NCBI GenBank assembly: GCA_950106755.1
Contig: OX467088.1
Span: forward strand, 3,766,001 to 3,830,000
Reading direction: 5' to 3'
DNA from: Climacium dendroides
Lineage: Eukaryota > Streptophyta > Bryopsida > Hypnales > Climaciaceae
DNA length: 64,000 nt
Shown: in pieces, positions 1 through 12,000 of the stretch
Numbering within the stretch: the first letter of the stretch is position 1
How the letters are laid out: each line of letters opens with the position of its first letter
Notes under the pieces: model-generated
What the model saw: only the letters and a program-made list of their open reading frames with translations
The model's database searches: none
Told to the model about the DNA's origin: nothing
Translations under genes and position numbers: made by a program

Positions 1-1319
1 TCCAAGCATGGAAATATCTATGATCAATCTAAACCATGGAAGGAATAAATTAAAGTTTATGAAAACCTAATTGTATGTATAATATCTTTGTATACTCAAA
101 TTATTTGGCAAATGCATACACATCCTTTGGTATTTCTACCTTACATCTTTGACCTTTTAGTTGTTGAATTTTTCGCCGACAAAAAAATCCCCGTACCACT
201 TTTTGAATGGAAATACAACAATTATTAAGCATTTTGAATTTTTTCTTTTTGAAAGCCCTTGCAATTCTTTGAGCTGCTAAGTTCCTTCTCTCCTATTCTA
301 CCACATAAAGAATATACAATTCTAAAATTTATAAAGAATAGGAAGGTAAGATGTTCATCAAAGCATACTATTTTTGCAAATGATTATGCCATAAATTGAA
401 TTAGCATCAAAAAATAAGAGGATGGTAATCTAATCATTTAAATAAGATTCAAGGCTTTTATCTATACTTTTTCCAATCTTTGAGACTTGAAGTATTCTTC
501 TACACTTTGTGTCTTCAAATCCTAGCATAAAAAAAGATTTGATGGTTTGAAATACTTCAAGTCATGTAAAGTAAATAAACAAATGAAAATACAAACATGT
601 CAATAAAATTATAGAATTTTCAATTCTCTTGTTATGAGAACCATATTTACATACTAGGATTTATTGCAAGGAATACGTATTGATTTGTACCAAATGAGGG
701 TAGTATCAAGAATATTAGGAGCTTTTGGAAACAAAATTAAAATAAAATAAAATACATGACTTTAAAAATGATAGAAATAACACATTTCAAAAAAAATCAT
801 AGCCTATTAAGGTCATTTCTAAAGTTGTACAAAAAAACAATCAATGAAATATTTTAAGAAAATTGATGCTTGATTTTTATTTTAAAAAAGAATAGAAGTT
901 TCTAAAAAAATTCTATTGAAAGTTATCTAATTTTAGAATGAATTCTTGCAGATTAATGTAAGTTTGGTAAAAGAACATTCTTCTTTATTCTAAGCTTCAA
1001 ATTCATAAAATTAATCAAAATAGTATTAGAAATCAAAATTATAGAAATAGATGTTTATTTGAAGGCTATTTATAAATGATAAAAATCATTTTTGTAAGAT
1101 ATTAAAAATTATGGAAGATGTAAAATAGTCCATATACCTCAATTATAAATCTTGAATTCAATGAAGGACACAAAAATTGAGGCAAATGAATCACCTCTCA
1201 TTGAAGGAAAGGATTCAAACTAATTCAAGTATTTCTTGCAACCATTCACTAATGAAAACTTTTAAAAAGGACAAAAAAAACATTTATAAATTTTTTTCAA
1301 TTGTTAAAAATAGAGACAT
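1..1319. other. AT-rich intergenic DNA, no gene seen
   Basis: Very AT-rich sequence with frequent stops in all frames. It lies 3' of the coiled-coil gene that ends at 1320. I see no repeat with clear termini and no coding signal. Confidence 0.6.
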
Positions 1320-3211
1320 CTAGGCAATAATCTTTTCCTTTTTTCTATTAATAAAATAAATATACATTAATCTCACAATTTTCTTTCCTAAGATTTCCCA
1401 ATTTTTAGTCAGGTTCTTAAGTTGAACATTACTCGATTCTAATTCTTGTTGAAGTTCTTCAACTCTCCTGCACTTCACACTCAAATATATTTATCATAAT
1501 AGTTGTTATAAATTCTACATTGGTTTATGATAATTGAGATAGTTATAAACAGGTGGAAAACATATTTTCTACTAAAACATAATTAGATATTTATTACTAT
1601 CAAGACATGCCATTTAGAAGCATAATCACAAATTAGTAATTGACAATAATTATGTTATCTTTATGGAATCCTTCATACATATAATCCTTAATCTTATAAT
1701 ATATTCAAAGATTTAATTTGAGATATCAAACTATTTAAAGTAGGAATTTCAAATTACTTACTGTTGCCTTAGAAATTCTTCTTCTTGGTTAAATGCTTGT
1801 TTCTCCTTATGTTCTAATTGCAATGGATTCTACAAGCCCTATACCTTAAAGTTAGTACTAATGCTTTAAGTAATATAACTAAGCTCAATACTTTCAAATA
1901 TGTGTACTTTTTCTCTAGCTTTAAATCTTATTAAGAAGTTTATAAAAAGTATGAATTACTAAAGATTTGGCTTTGGTAGAAGCTAGTCATCAAAGTAGTA
2001 GTATCACAAATTATTTAATTATAAATATAGAAGACAATAAAGCAAACATATTTATTCCACACAATATCATATTTATTTCAAAGATCCTCAATTCAGCGCT
2101 TATGAGATTTTATTTTGCACTTCAAGTGAAAAGAAATACCCACTTGGAGAATTCTTTCCATATTTGCTACTTTTTCTTCTTCTTTTTTCAAAGCTTCATT
2201 TGTGCACATTTTTTCTTTTTCTCTTTTCATTTGTCTTTGAGCTTCAAATGCCATGATACTCTCAATGAAATTGGATCTCTGATTTGCCAACTCATTAAGT
2301 TTGTTTAATTCTTCATTTGGTGGGGATGAAGACCGCAATTTAGGGCTCACTAAATTTAAATCCATTTCCAGCAACTTAACATTTTCACACACTAATGGGA
2401 ATCTTTGGCTATGAACCAAAATTCCTAAATCTTCAAAATCTATTTTTCTAATTTGATGATCAATTAGTCCCAAATTGTGAGACATTCCAACATCTTTTAA
2501 ACATGTTTGTATGGAATTTTGATGCCTTGCTTCTAGATCCAATTTTTCAAAATTATGATTTGGTAGTAAAGGAAAATATAAGCCCCTTGTTTGTAGTTCT
2601 TCAAAATCTTCTTGGAAATTGCTACAAGAGTTTAGTATTTTGTTTTTTTCATTTTCAGTACTTTGCAAATCGTTCTTCAAAAATATTGAATCAAATTGTC
2701 TTACCATTTTACTATTTTCTCTATGCATATCATTGTTTGAAGATGTTCCAACTATTTTTGGTACATGCAAATAGCTACCTCCAACAATGTCATTGTTGAG
2801 AAGGACCTCATTATTCCAAACAATCCTCCAAATTCTTTTTTCAAAATCTTCCATTGATTCATCGTTAATTTTACCTATGTTTTCTCCTTCATTATTTTTC
2901 TTATGCATATCAAATCCAAAGTCATCATCAATTGATATTGTAGTTTGCTTTGAGTTCAAGAAAAATATTCCATCTTCAACACTTGTGCGAATAATATTAT
3001 TGTCTAATTCTGAAAGATTTTGTTGCAATACAATCTCAAAATTGTTGCCTTCTAAATTTTCTTTGATAGACTTGCATGTCAATAATTGATTTAACTCCTT
3101 TAAGTTTTCTTCAAATATTTGCAATTTTTCCTCTTGCAACTTCCACCTATCTAAAAGCAATTGTAATCCACTACTACAATGTTCCGGTTGAGAGAATAGA
3201 ACGGGATCCAT
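1320..3211 (-). CDS. AT-rich three-exon coiled-coil protein, function unknown
   Basis: Function not recognised. I join three exons: 3211-2144, 1829-1762 and 1467-1320 (stop TAG at 1322-1320). Exon 1 ends in phase 0 at CAA|GTGGGT. Exon 2 begins after TTGTAG and ends at CAACA|GTAAGT. Exon 3 begins after GTGCAG. The joined length is 1284 nt, giving 427 residues. The reading frame could start upstream at a non-ATG codon at 3307, but the first good ATG is at 3211 (protein starts MDPVLFSQ). An AG just before that ATG leaves room for an upstream exon. Residues about 10-45 and 320-420 are heptad-like and rich in E, K, L and Q, so coiled coil is likely. Both downstream exons continue this E/K/Q-rich pattern in frame, which supports the joins. 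No signal peptide or membrane segment is visible. Codon use is AT-rich, unlike the other three genes. Could be a lineage-specific gene or a domesticated transposon ORF. Confidence 0.6.
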
Positions 3212-5066
3212 CTTAAAATGATAGAATTTGCTAGTACTCACAATTAATAGTTTTTTTAGTCCTTGGCAAGTTTTGTATATTGGGTATTGTTGTGTACAAA
3301 GTAGCAAAAGGAAATTAAAACAAAAAATACAACATTCTCTCGGGAGAAAATCAAGTTATTAACCAATTAATAATTCTACAAGTTCCTAAATTCACTACCT
3401 CTATTGATTCATATTTCATCTTGGAGTTCTTCATTCTTTTCAATTCAATTCAAAAGTTCACTAATTTGTAATTAAAATACAAAATTTTGTAGAATCACAA
3501 TCATGGCAAGACTTTTTTACTACAAATCTACAATCAATTCTTATCCCTAAATTATAGTTAGTTGTTACAATTTCTATTGTATACTATTGAGTAGAAAAAA
3601 CATTGAGATTAGGGTTTTCAAAAACCAAATACAAAACATTCAAACATGTTCTCAAGAGCATTGTTTCTTTTTTCATACTTATTGTGTATAGTAACTTAGA
3701 ATTGTAGGGGCCACAAAATATAAAAATACTGTAAATTCAAAATAAAGCAATTAAAAAACAACAACCTTTCATTTGTATATTCTTTAGCCTTCAAGAAATC
3801 ATATTAGTACTTAGTTTGGGAAAAAAAATTTAATTTCTGGATACAATTAAAAAAACTTTGAAATGCAATTTACAAACAAATACAATCGCCTCATTGTGAC
3901 TTGAGTGTAATTAATAGTGACAAGTGCTAAACACAAATATGGCATTGATAATTGATAATAAAAGTATTAAACAAATTCTAAAGAAGTAAACCAATGATTT
4001 TCATTTATAGGTTTTGCAACATCCTTAATCCTAGAGCAGCTAGATTTTTCTCCAAAATTAACGATTTGGAGATAATCATTATAAAGTGCTATTTGGAAGA
4101 ATATTTTAGAAGTGATATACCAAGGAAAATTGTAGATTTTGAATTTTACATTCCATTTGTATGGTTAAATTCACCAATGCTATCATCCATATTTTTCTAT
4201 AAATTTGGAATGAAAATTTCAAAATTCCTTCAAAATTTGATTACAAGCAAAATATTATCAATTTTTGAGCAAAAATTATTGGAATGGATTCAAAATGAGT
4301 TTCTCTTGACATGGTGATTTTTTGAAATTTTTGTGCCCTTTACATCTTTGACCTCATTTTTGCAAACCTAGTTTTGAACTGGAGTCAATGCAATTTGACC
4401 ACTTGACACATGCATTTGTAATTTAAAAAAAAATTGTATTCTAGTAATACCAAATCCAACTATTAGATAAGACAAGAACTTGATAAAGTATCACCAAAAA
4501 ATAGGATGACTTTCATCCAAGTAGGAATGAGAAAGAAACAAGAACTTCAATATGTTCATCGTCTAGAAAATGGACATTGGAATGCTCTAGGATTAAGCCA
4601 ATAGCAATGAGTCTTTGTACTCTCATCCTTTATGTTTATAAATGTCAAACCACAATCTATTATACTTTAATTATAGGTTCACATTAAAATTTGGTAGTCG
4701 ATATATATTGTGATATTCTAATAATAATATATACTAATTGATAAATTTTCAAATTTTTTAGGACTATATTATATTTTTTTATGAATAGTGTTCATTTTTC
4801 TTCAAAAATTTATAATAATCTCAAATCTTCACCAAAGGATCAAAGGTTTGAAAAGTTCAATTTTGGATGCAACATGATGTTTTTGGTGTATTTGATATAA
4901 AAGATGCACAAATAAAAATATATTGTAGAAACAAAAGTCTATGTTCATGCTTAATTGGATCCAATGACACTTGGCACTCCCAATTTGGATCATTTTTGCA
5001 CCTTCTAAAGAAAGCTAGAATATGGTCATGTATAGTATTGTGATTAATCATGATAAGGTTTAGATG
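3212..5066. other. AT-rich intergenic DNA
   Basis: Would hold any upstream exon or promoter of the 1320-3211 gene, but none could be defined. A plus-strand ORF at 3994-4317 (107 codons) is unlike any family I know and has the AT-driven composition of chance ORFs, so it is not called. Confidence 0.5.
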
Positions 5067-5070
5067 TTAA

Positions 5071-6029
5071 CTGCTATAGGACCAAACAACTCACTTTGGG
5101 CTTTTTGAGAACTTAGGCATAATTTCAAAATTTGAAATTTTTTCATGAATTTTTCAAAATGAATTTTAGTCATCATCTACAAGTAAAGCTTTGTTTCATG
5201 TCATTCCAATAAATATTGCAAAAGCTAAAAGTTTATTTTTGACTCAATGTCAAAATGGGAAGCTAAAAATACAGTCCAAAAAATTATTATTATTTTTGGA
5301 TTTTGTAGGATGAGTATCTAATGAAAAACATTAAACCATTCAATTCCCTTGTCAATTCTAGATAATGAAGTGAAACTTATGAAGATTTTTACTTTGTAGA
5401 AAATGAAGGATCAAAATATATAAAGATATCTTTTACTCTCAATTTTGAATTTTTTGAATAAAAATTAAAAATGAAAGGATACCAATTATTTACTAGAATT
5501 CTTTTGTATTGGAATGAATAAATTTTCAATTTAAAAAAAAAGTTATTAGCATTTTAGTTCTTTCTTTCTTTCAATACTACCTTCCATTTTTATTTTTATT
5601 TTAAGAAAATATGCAACTTTCTTTGGTAAATTTTTTTTACATATATTTTCAATCCATTTTTCTCACTAGAAGAAAGCTATATTACAATCAATAAAAGCCA
5701 GCTAACATGTTCTGTATTTTGTATTCATTGCAATGCAATTATCAAAAATTTGCATTCACTATAATACAATTTTTAGAAAATATCAACTAGTTTTTTTTGA
5801 CTATGACACAATTTTCTACTAATGTCTACATATTGAAAGCGAATTCAAAAGTTATAGAATATAGGTGTTTTTTCCTAATAATGTTGAAAGTCAAAACTTC
5901 ACTTTTTGGAAGGACTAGAAAAGCCTACTTTTTGAAGTTGAGGTACATTGAACTTGAAATTAGTAGGGATATTCATTTTATAAATTTGGAATGATGTACT
6001 TCAACAAATTAATCAAAGGAATCCTATAG
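5071..6029. mobile_element. Degenerate TTAA-flanked element, long subfamily
   Basis: The left end follows TTAA at 5067-5070 and reads CTGCTATAGGACCAAACA. The right end is a rough inverted copy (GGAATCCTATAG before TTGA at about 6030). The internal sequence (5090-5990) matches, in the same order, the element at 46537-53785 that is split by two insertions. No transposase ORF is present. The matching interior is the main evidence; the termini are decayed. Confidence 0.55.
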
Positions 6030-6042
6030 TTGAATTCATTAA

Positions 6043-6359
6043 TCCCTTAATGCCCAAACTGCATTTTTTGGCATTATAGCAATTTTTGGCAGTTCATTAC
6101 GAATGGGTTTTTTATTTTTTTTCTTTAAAATTTTCACAAAACATGTGTCCGAGGGGTAGCTTTAAGGTCCAACAATTTTCATACCTTTTGACTACACAGT
6201 TAAAAAGTTATTGCATGATATGTCATTTTCAATGTTCACCAGGTAGCTCGGGCACATGTTTTATGAAAATTTCAAAGAAAAAAAATAAAAAATCCATTCG
6301 TAGTGAGCTGCCCAAAATCACAATGTTGCCAAAAAAAATGCAGTTTTTGCATTTAGGGG
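6043..6359. mobile_element. TTAA-flanked MITE with inverted ends
   Basis: 317 bp bounded by TTAA at 6039-6042 and 6360-6363. Left end reads TCCCTTAATGCCCAAACTGC; the right end in reverse complement reads CCCCTAAATGCAAAAACTGC, and both continue into ATTTTTT..GGCA, so the terminal inverted repeat is about 30 bp. The right half resembles 44990-45362. It has no coding capacity. Target site and CCC start fit a piggyBac-type element, but no transposase supports this. Confidence 0.7.
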
Positions 6360-6363
6360 TTAA

Positions 6364-8969
6364 AAAATAAATACTGATGAAGATTTTGGCTTTGTTCCAA
6401 GAACAAGTATTTTGAAGTAATTTGGTCTTTTAAACATGAAAGAACTTTAGGAATTACAATGACCCCAAAATAAAAGTATGCTAATTGTTGATTAAACAAT
6501 CTATACAATGATATATCTTGTCATATTTTAGTACATAATTTGTATAGTAGGAGTCACATACAGTAGTAGTATATACAATCCTCTATAGAACTTTAAGGAT
6601 TAATGACAAAAATTCCTATTGCGTTCCTTTAAGACTTAGGGCAATTTTTCTTATCCACAAATTGAACAAATTTTAGTTATAAGAAAAACAAAAGAAAATT
6701 GTAATCCTACATGAAAAGTATGCAAAAATTGCAAGAGGAGAATTGGAATTAATGACGGAACTTGCTATTGTGGTCCTTGCAATAATCAAGATAGACTTCT
6801 TTATCCACAAAATAGGTCAAATTTTAATTGTAAAAAAGACAAAAAAAAATATAGTAATTCTACATGAAAATGTACAATAATTGCAAGAGGAAAATTGGAA
6901 TTATTAATTGACAAAATTTTAGGGGGAGTCTTGGGAAAAGTAAGGGTGACAAGTTTTCAATTTTTGAAAATCAATTTTTAACAATTGACTTGAATTTTTA
7001 GTTACTTTTAATTTCTAAATAAGACAAAACTATTTTTAAAATAAAGTATATTCCCACTCTATCCTAATCAATACTTGCAACCTTGGTTAGAATATACAAT
7101 CACTAATAGTCATTATTACCTACCTCCATAACACCATACATACACCCTCAATCCAATCACTCCACCAACAACTTCAAATTTCCATCTTTACTATAAAACG
7201 CACTCTCTGTACTATTACCAACATAGCCATTAGATTGCCACATACATCCTACTCTACAAATGAAAACTTTGAAAACAATCAAACATTCCCTAATCTAACC
7301 TACCTTAAGAACTTTTACTACAATCAAGCTCCTAGTCTCTAACTTTCTTTTTTGCCTAATCACTTCTTCCCAAACAAATCCTAGTCTCCCATTCCTTCCT
7401 TCGAAAATTAATTAATTACTACAAAGTCTTTCTTCTTACAAAGATATGTAGTCTAGGTGTCACTAAGACCGGCTTTTTGGAACCCAAAAGGAGAACCCAA
7501 AATGAACAAACTCTTCATTTACACCAACCTTGAAGTGGTTGGAGGATTTTCCTCTCTCAAAGTATAACGGCAAAAGGCAATTCTGATTCTGGAAAACTCA
7601 AAAGTTCATTTTTGCTTCTGAAAACAATCAGTTCGTTTCTTCAATAATGTAACTACAACTGCTATACACTGCAAGTCTAAATAAGAATCAGAGAATCAGA
7701 AACACCATACTAGAAAGAAAAAAACTAACTTATAGAAAAACAAACAAACAAACAAACAAACATCTGTACTGTAATATCTCTTTGGTTGTGGCTTATTGGC
7801 CAAGAATTTGCTATGTACATGAAAAAATCAGTTTCATAGTTTTTGAATACGCTACGCTGTTTGTCGCCGTCTGCGCTGTTGGTAAAGAGATGGAGCGACA
7901 TCTTGAACGAAAGACACAAGAAATGTCCCAAGCCTCCGCCTCCTGACTTCTGGAGAGGCCCCCAAAAAACCGTGATGTTGTAGAAATTCTACAAAATAAA
8001 TTGAATTGTTGAAAAAAGTTGAATTGAAATTGCTGCCACTAGTCTTGATCATGTTGGCACTTCACATCCGGATAATGGATAATGGTTTAGTTGCATTTCG
8101 TGATCCTCGGTAGATGTATTATCACCCCATGGCCACGATCACTTGATTCCTGAAATCTGGTCTCAGAATCGCTACCCCTGTACCCTTCACCCTGCCACAA
8201 ACAGAAGGCATTTGTGTTACTATCAACATTAATTTCGTTAAATTGGCGGAATTCCACAAAACGTTGGCACTTTTCAGGGCACGCGGCTTGAAATGTAAAT
8301 CGATACTAGTTTTTTAGAGCTTAATGCAGCTGAGTGTCACAATTTTTGACGCCCATAATCGCGCGAATTTCAAGAAATGGACGATTATCTTATTGGCCTC
8401 TCACATGATTATTATAAATCATAACCCTTTTCCTTGATGCGAGTCCTTCAATCGATTAAACAGCACAAACCTAAACATTCAAGATTCAACACTCAACCAA
8501 CACCGCATACTGATTTAGTACATTAAAGACCCCTAAATATGTGTTAATAGTTCAATAATGGAGTTGGTTCAAGGTTCAATGTTGGTTTTGGTAATCCCTA
8601 CGTTATGTCCAATATCCTTCTCAAGCCTTTCAGCTCTCAAAAGGTTGTCTAGTCGATGACAACAAATCTAAACCGTATACCAGCTTCTTCAAGTCCGAGT
8701 CAATCATAATACCATTTCAGATAGTGTTCCAGGTAACCCTGCCACTGTCTCATTGCTAAGCCAGAAAAGGTTTAAAAACTCATACTACTTCTTCGTCTTC
8801 CTTCTAAACCACCCAACAGTGCAGATGCAGACATCGTTCTGGAGAGCAGAATTCCATATCCAAAACAGTTCTCAACATCCATTAGGTCTCCACAGTCCAT
8901 CATATCGTGCATATGACTTCCCAAAACGTAAAGCAAAAGCGGATGACTTCCCAAGCGTAGGGAGCCGTA
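6364..8969. other. Intergenic DNA, AT-rich then mixed composition
   Basis: 6364-7440 is AT-rich with no gene seen. Two near-copies of a block containing 'tccacaaattgaacaaattttag' type sequence, ending in 'tgcaagaggagaattggaatta', occur at about 6650-6760 and 6810-6905. A short AAAC run ((CAAA)n) lies at 7738-7762. From about 7450 to 8970 GC rises, but no convincing exon or splice-site pair was found. Confidence 0.5.
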
Positions 8970-8975
8970 TTTATT
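8970..8975 (-). terminator. Possible poly(A) signal AATAAA
   Basis: TTTATT on the plus strand gives AATAAA on the coding strand of the 9080-14596 gene, about 105 bp past its stop codon. The distance is suitable, but the motif is short. Confidence 0.35.
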
Positions 8976-9079
8976 TACCTCCATACTCTCTCTCGCTCCC
9001 TACTCCGTCCAGCGACGTGGTCCGCCTGCCTGGAAGGAAGAGCCAGAACGAAAGAAAGTCAGAAGCGTGGAGTCTGCTG

Positions 9080-12000
9080 TCACATGCGTTCCTGGAGGGA
9101 GGGCGACGTGAGCCCGAAGGATTGCTGCCGCGAGGTGAGGGGCGCCATCATGCGGGCGCTCAACGTGCGCTGCACTTGCGCGAGATGGGTCTTGACGGTG
9201 TCAATGAGACGCTCCTTGGAGTATCCGGTGTGCTGGTGGTGGATGGAGGCCTCCGTGGCTTGGGCTTGACCTTCGAGGGCGGCCAGGCTCTGCGCCACGG
9301 CCTCAGAACGCTGCTGCAAGCTCACCATCTCCGACGGCGACGCCTTCTGGCGGAACAGCGGGTTGTCGGTCACCATCTCCGCGGGCGGCTTTTCGGCGGA
9401 GGTCAAGCCCTGCGGAAGACAACCCATCCATCCATCCCCAGGCTCAACAAAGTAACACTCAGGTATTGATAATTCACAAGTTCGTCCCTCTAATCACCGT
9501 ATTGGGGCAGACTGTTTCGGTCACCCAACCTACCTATTTCAGTCACCATTTATTGGTGGTTAGCATTTCAGATCAAAAAGGGTACGCCATTGGTATGTGC
9601 TGTCAAAATAGGATAGAGTAAGCCCTGAGGTTCGATTTCTAACTGAACAAGAAATCCTTAAGATGACGATCTTTAATATCACATCTTCTACTCTGTCACT
9701 AAACAATAAGGAACTCATGTAACCAGTTCAAAACTCACGTCTGTATTCACTTCATCATATTATGTCTTGTCCCAAGAAGTTGCATATAACTGTGATAAGG
9801 AGTTTGCGAAGGGCTCTAAACCACCGTCTTTGTTCCAAATACTTTTTAATGTCGCTTTCACATCTAACACTGTTGATTGTCTCACAGACTTCACAGAACT
9901 CCATCGATTGTGACTTGGAGTTTGAGTGCAAGCTTAAACGACGTCTAGGAATTGTTGTTTTATTCTTTAGTTCTTTAATAGTTGACATGACGGGACTGGA
10001 ATTGTACCATTTGTTTAGCGAAGTGGCCAACTTTTCCAGTGAGGGCTGTGTATCGCTTGTTGAGCCTCCCGGGAGAGATTTTGGGGATGGACGATCCAAT
10101 TTTCGGAGTCACCGTCGCATCCGACTGACTGGCGCACCTCCCGTCGATCTGAAACAGCTGCTCTTCAATCTTTCGCACCTCCAATGCCAGGCCCAGAACT
10201 TGAATATCCTCTCTTGTTTTATTGAACTCCTTCCTGCGACACAACACAAGTGGTCGCAACAAAATCTTGAGTACAAGTTTACAACCGTGAGAAGACAAAC
10301 AGAGCATCACGACGGATTGTGGACACAACATTATGAACTAGGATCTCCTTGCCTACCGCAAAAGCACTGTTGGGAACTCACGAGGAGCCACTAGTAGGGA
10401 TTGTCAGAGCGGGCCCATAGAAGAAGGCGATTTCACTTTCTGGAACTCTACAAGACTCCGGGGAAAGAAGAATCACTATATTGTATCCAATTTGGTAACA
10501 AACTTGCAAACCACAAAGCAAGAATTGCGAGGTTTGACATCTCCTACTGGCTATTTCAGGAGAATTCCCTCGCCAAGAATCTCGGAGTTTTTCGTCCTTC
10601 AGGATACAAAAAATCCTTAGGAACGTCTTTGGTGGAGCTTGACAAACCATCCAGCTCTCAGGCGCCTCAGCAAAATGAAAGAAAAATGTTTTAAATAGCC
10701 TTTCTTGCGGTCAGATTTCCTTCCTTGTTACGATGCTCACCTTCTGCTCTTTATCCTGTCAAAGAGGGGAGTGGCAAACAGGGGAGGCGACTTAGGGTTG
10801 TTCGTCGGCGACCTCGGGGTCACATTTTCCTGCTGAGAAGAAGACGTGGTTGCAGCGAGAGCGTTCTTCTTATTAGTCTGGAGGACGCCTGGACTGGAGA
10901 AGCTCAAGACTGGAGGATCTTTGCTGAGAACCTGCATCAAGTGCCGAATCACATTGATTAGTACAACAATGCAGTGCAATGCCTTCCAAGATGATCTGCC
11001 CAAGTGATTCGCTCTTTACTGATTTGCAACCATCGCAAAGTGCGTGCTGTCGCCTCATTTGCAGTACAGCTTAGCTGTTGTAGTATCCGATCAGACCTCA
11101 GGCTGCACGATTGATTGGTACCTGGAGTTCCATGGTCAAGGGTGGATTCACGACCGTCTCAGGAGGCGAGTCCAGGAAATACTCCTTGAGCGTCTTCCTC
11201 CTCTCCCGCTTCCTTTCGCTTCGTGTCATCAGATCGGTCCTCTCGCCCTCCTCTGCTATCTCCTCCAATTCGGAGTCTGTTGTTTCCATCGGAAATGCGC
11301 CGTCGACGTCGTGCTGCCGTTTCGAGTTCACTTCCGGATCGGTGTCTACGGATGCCATGCCCTCCTCGGACACCTCGGGAGCCCCGGAGTTTGTACCTAA
11401 AATGGAGGTAACGAGGTCAGAACCCTGAATACCGAGCTTCGCGAGTCTTTCAATCCTGGAAGCTACCTTAGTTGCCGGAAAACGGAATATCACCGTCTCA
11501 CAAATTTTCGATTACCTTCCACTGCGGAATTTTTTAATTCTGTTTTAAAGGACTGTCTTAATCTGTTAGTGCACATGCAAAGCTTGAAAGGTTTAAAGTC
11601 GTCCAAATTGATGCTGAATTTGAAAATGGACAATGAGAGCATCCTGTTTTCCGAAATCGAGGAAACAACATCGAAGGGAGAGAGGAGACAGCTATTGTGG
11701 CAGACCTGAGGTCGCTGGCTCCTCGGTATGACCATGACCAGGCGGCTGGTCTAAGGTCTCCTGCTCCATAGCTGAGCTAACAGGAGCTTCAAGCTGCACG
11801 GGGGTTGTTTGAAAGTCTTTGAACAGAGTGATCTTGGTGTCGTTCAGCTCCTTTATGGAGATAGCGTGTCGCAGCAAAGACAGCTTTTTGCCGGAGTTCG
11901 AAACTGCTGTCACTTGATCCATGAGTTCCTCCAGGCCGCTGTCATAGTTTTCATCTGATTCCGCCATTTGTTTTCGTACCTCTGCGATCTTACTAGCAAG

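Noticed and set aside
2503..3089. Plus-strand ORFs of 98 and 100 codons
   Set aside because: Antisense to exon 1 of the AT-rich coiled-coil gene; Phe/Ser-rich as expected of a shadow.
3994..4317. Plus-strand ORF of 107 codons as a gene
   Set aside because: AT-driven composition rich in I, F, K and L, no motif and no neighbouring exon found.
9755..10394. Further exon of the coiled-coil gene in the 9410-10007 intron or an overlapping plus-strand gene
   Set aside because: Exons 7 and 8 join in phase 0 without it, and the plus ORF overlaps a coding exon in antisense.
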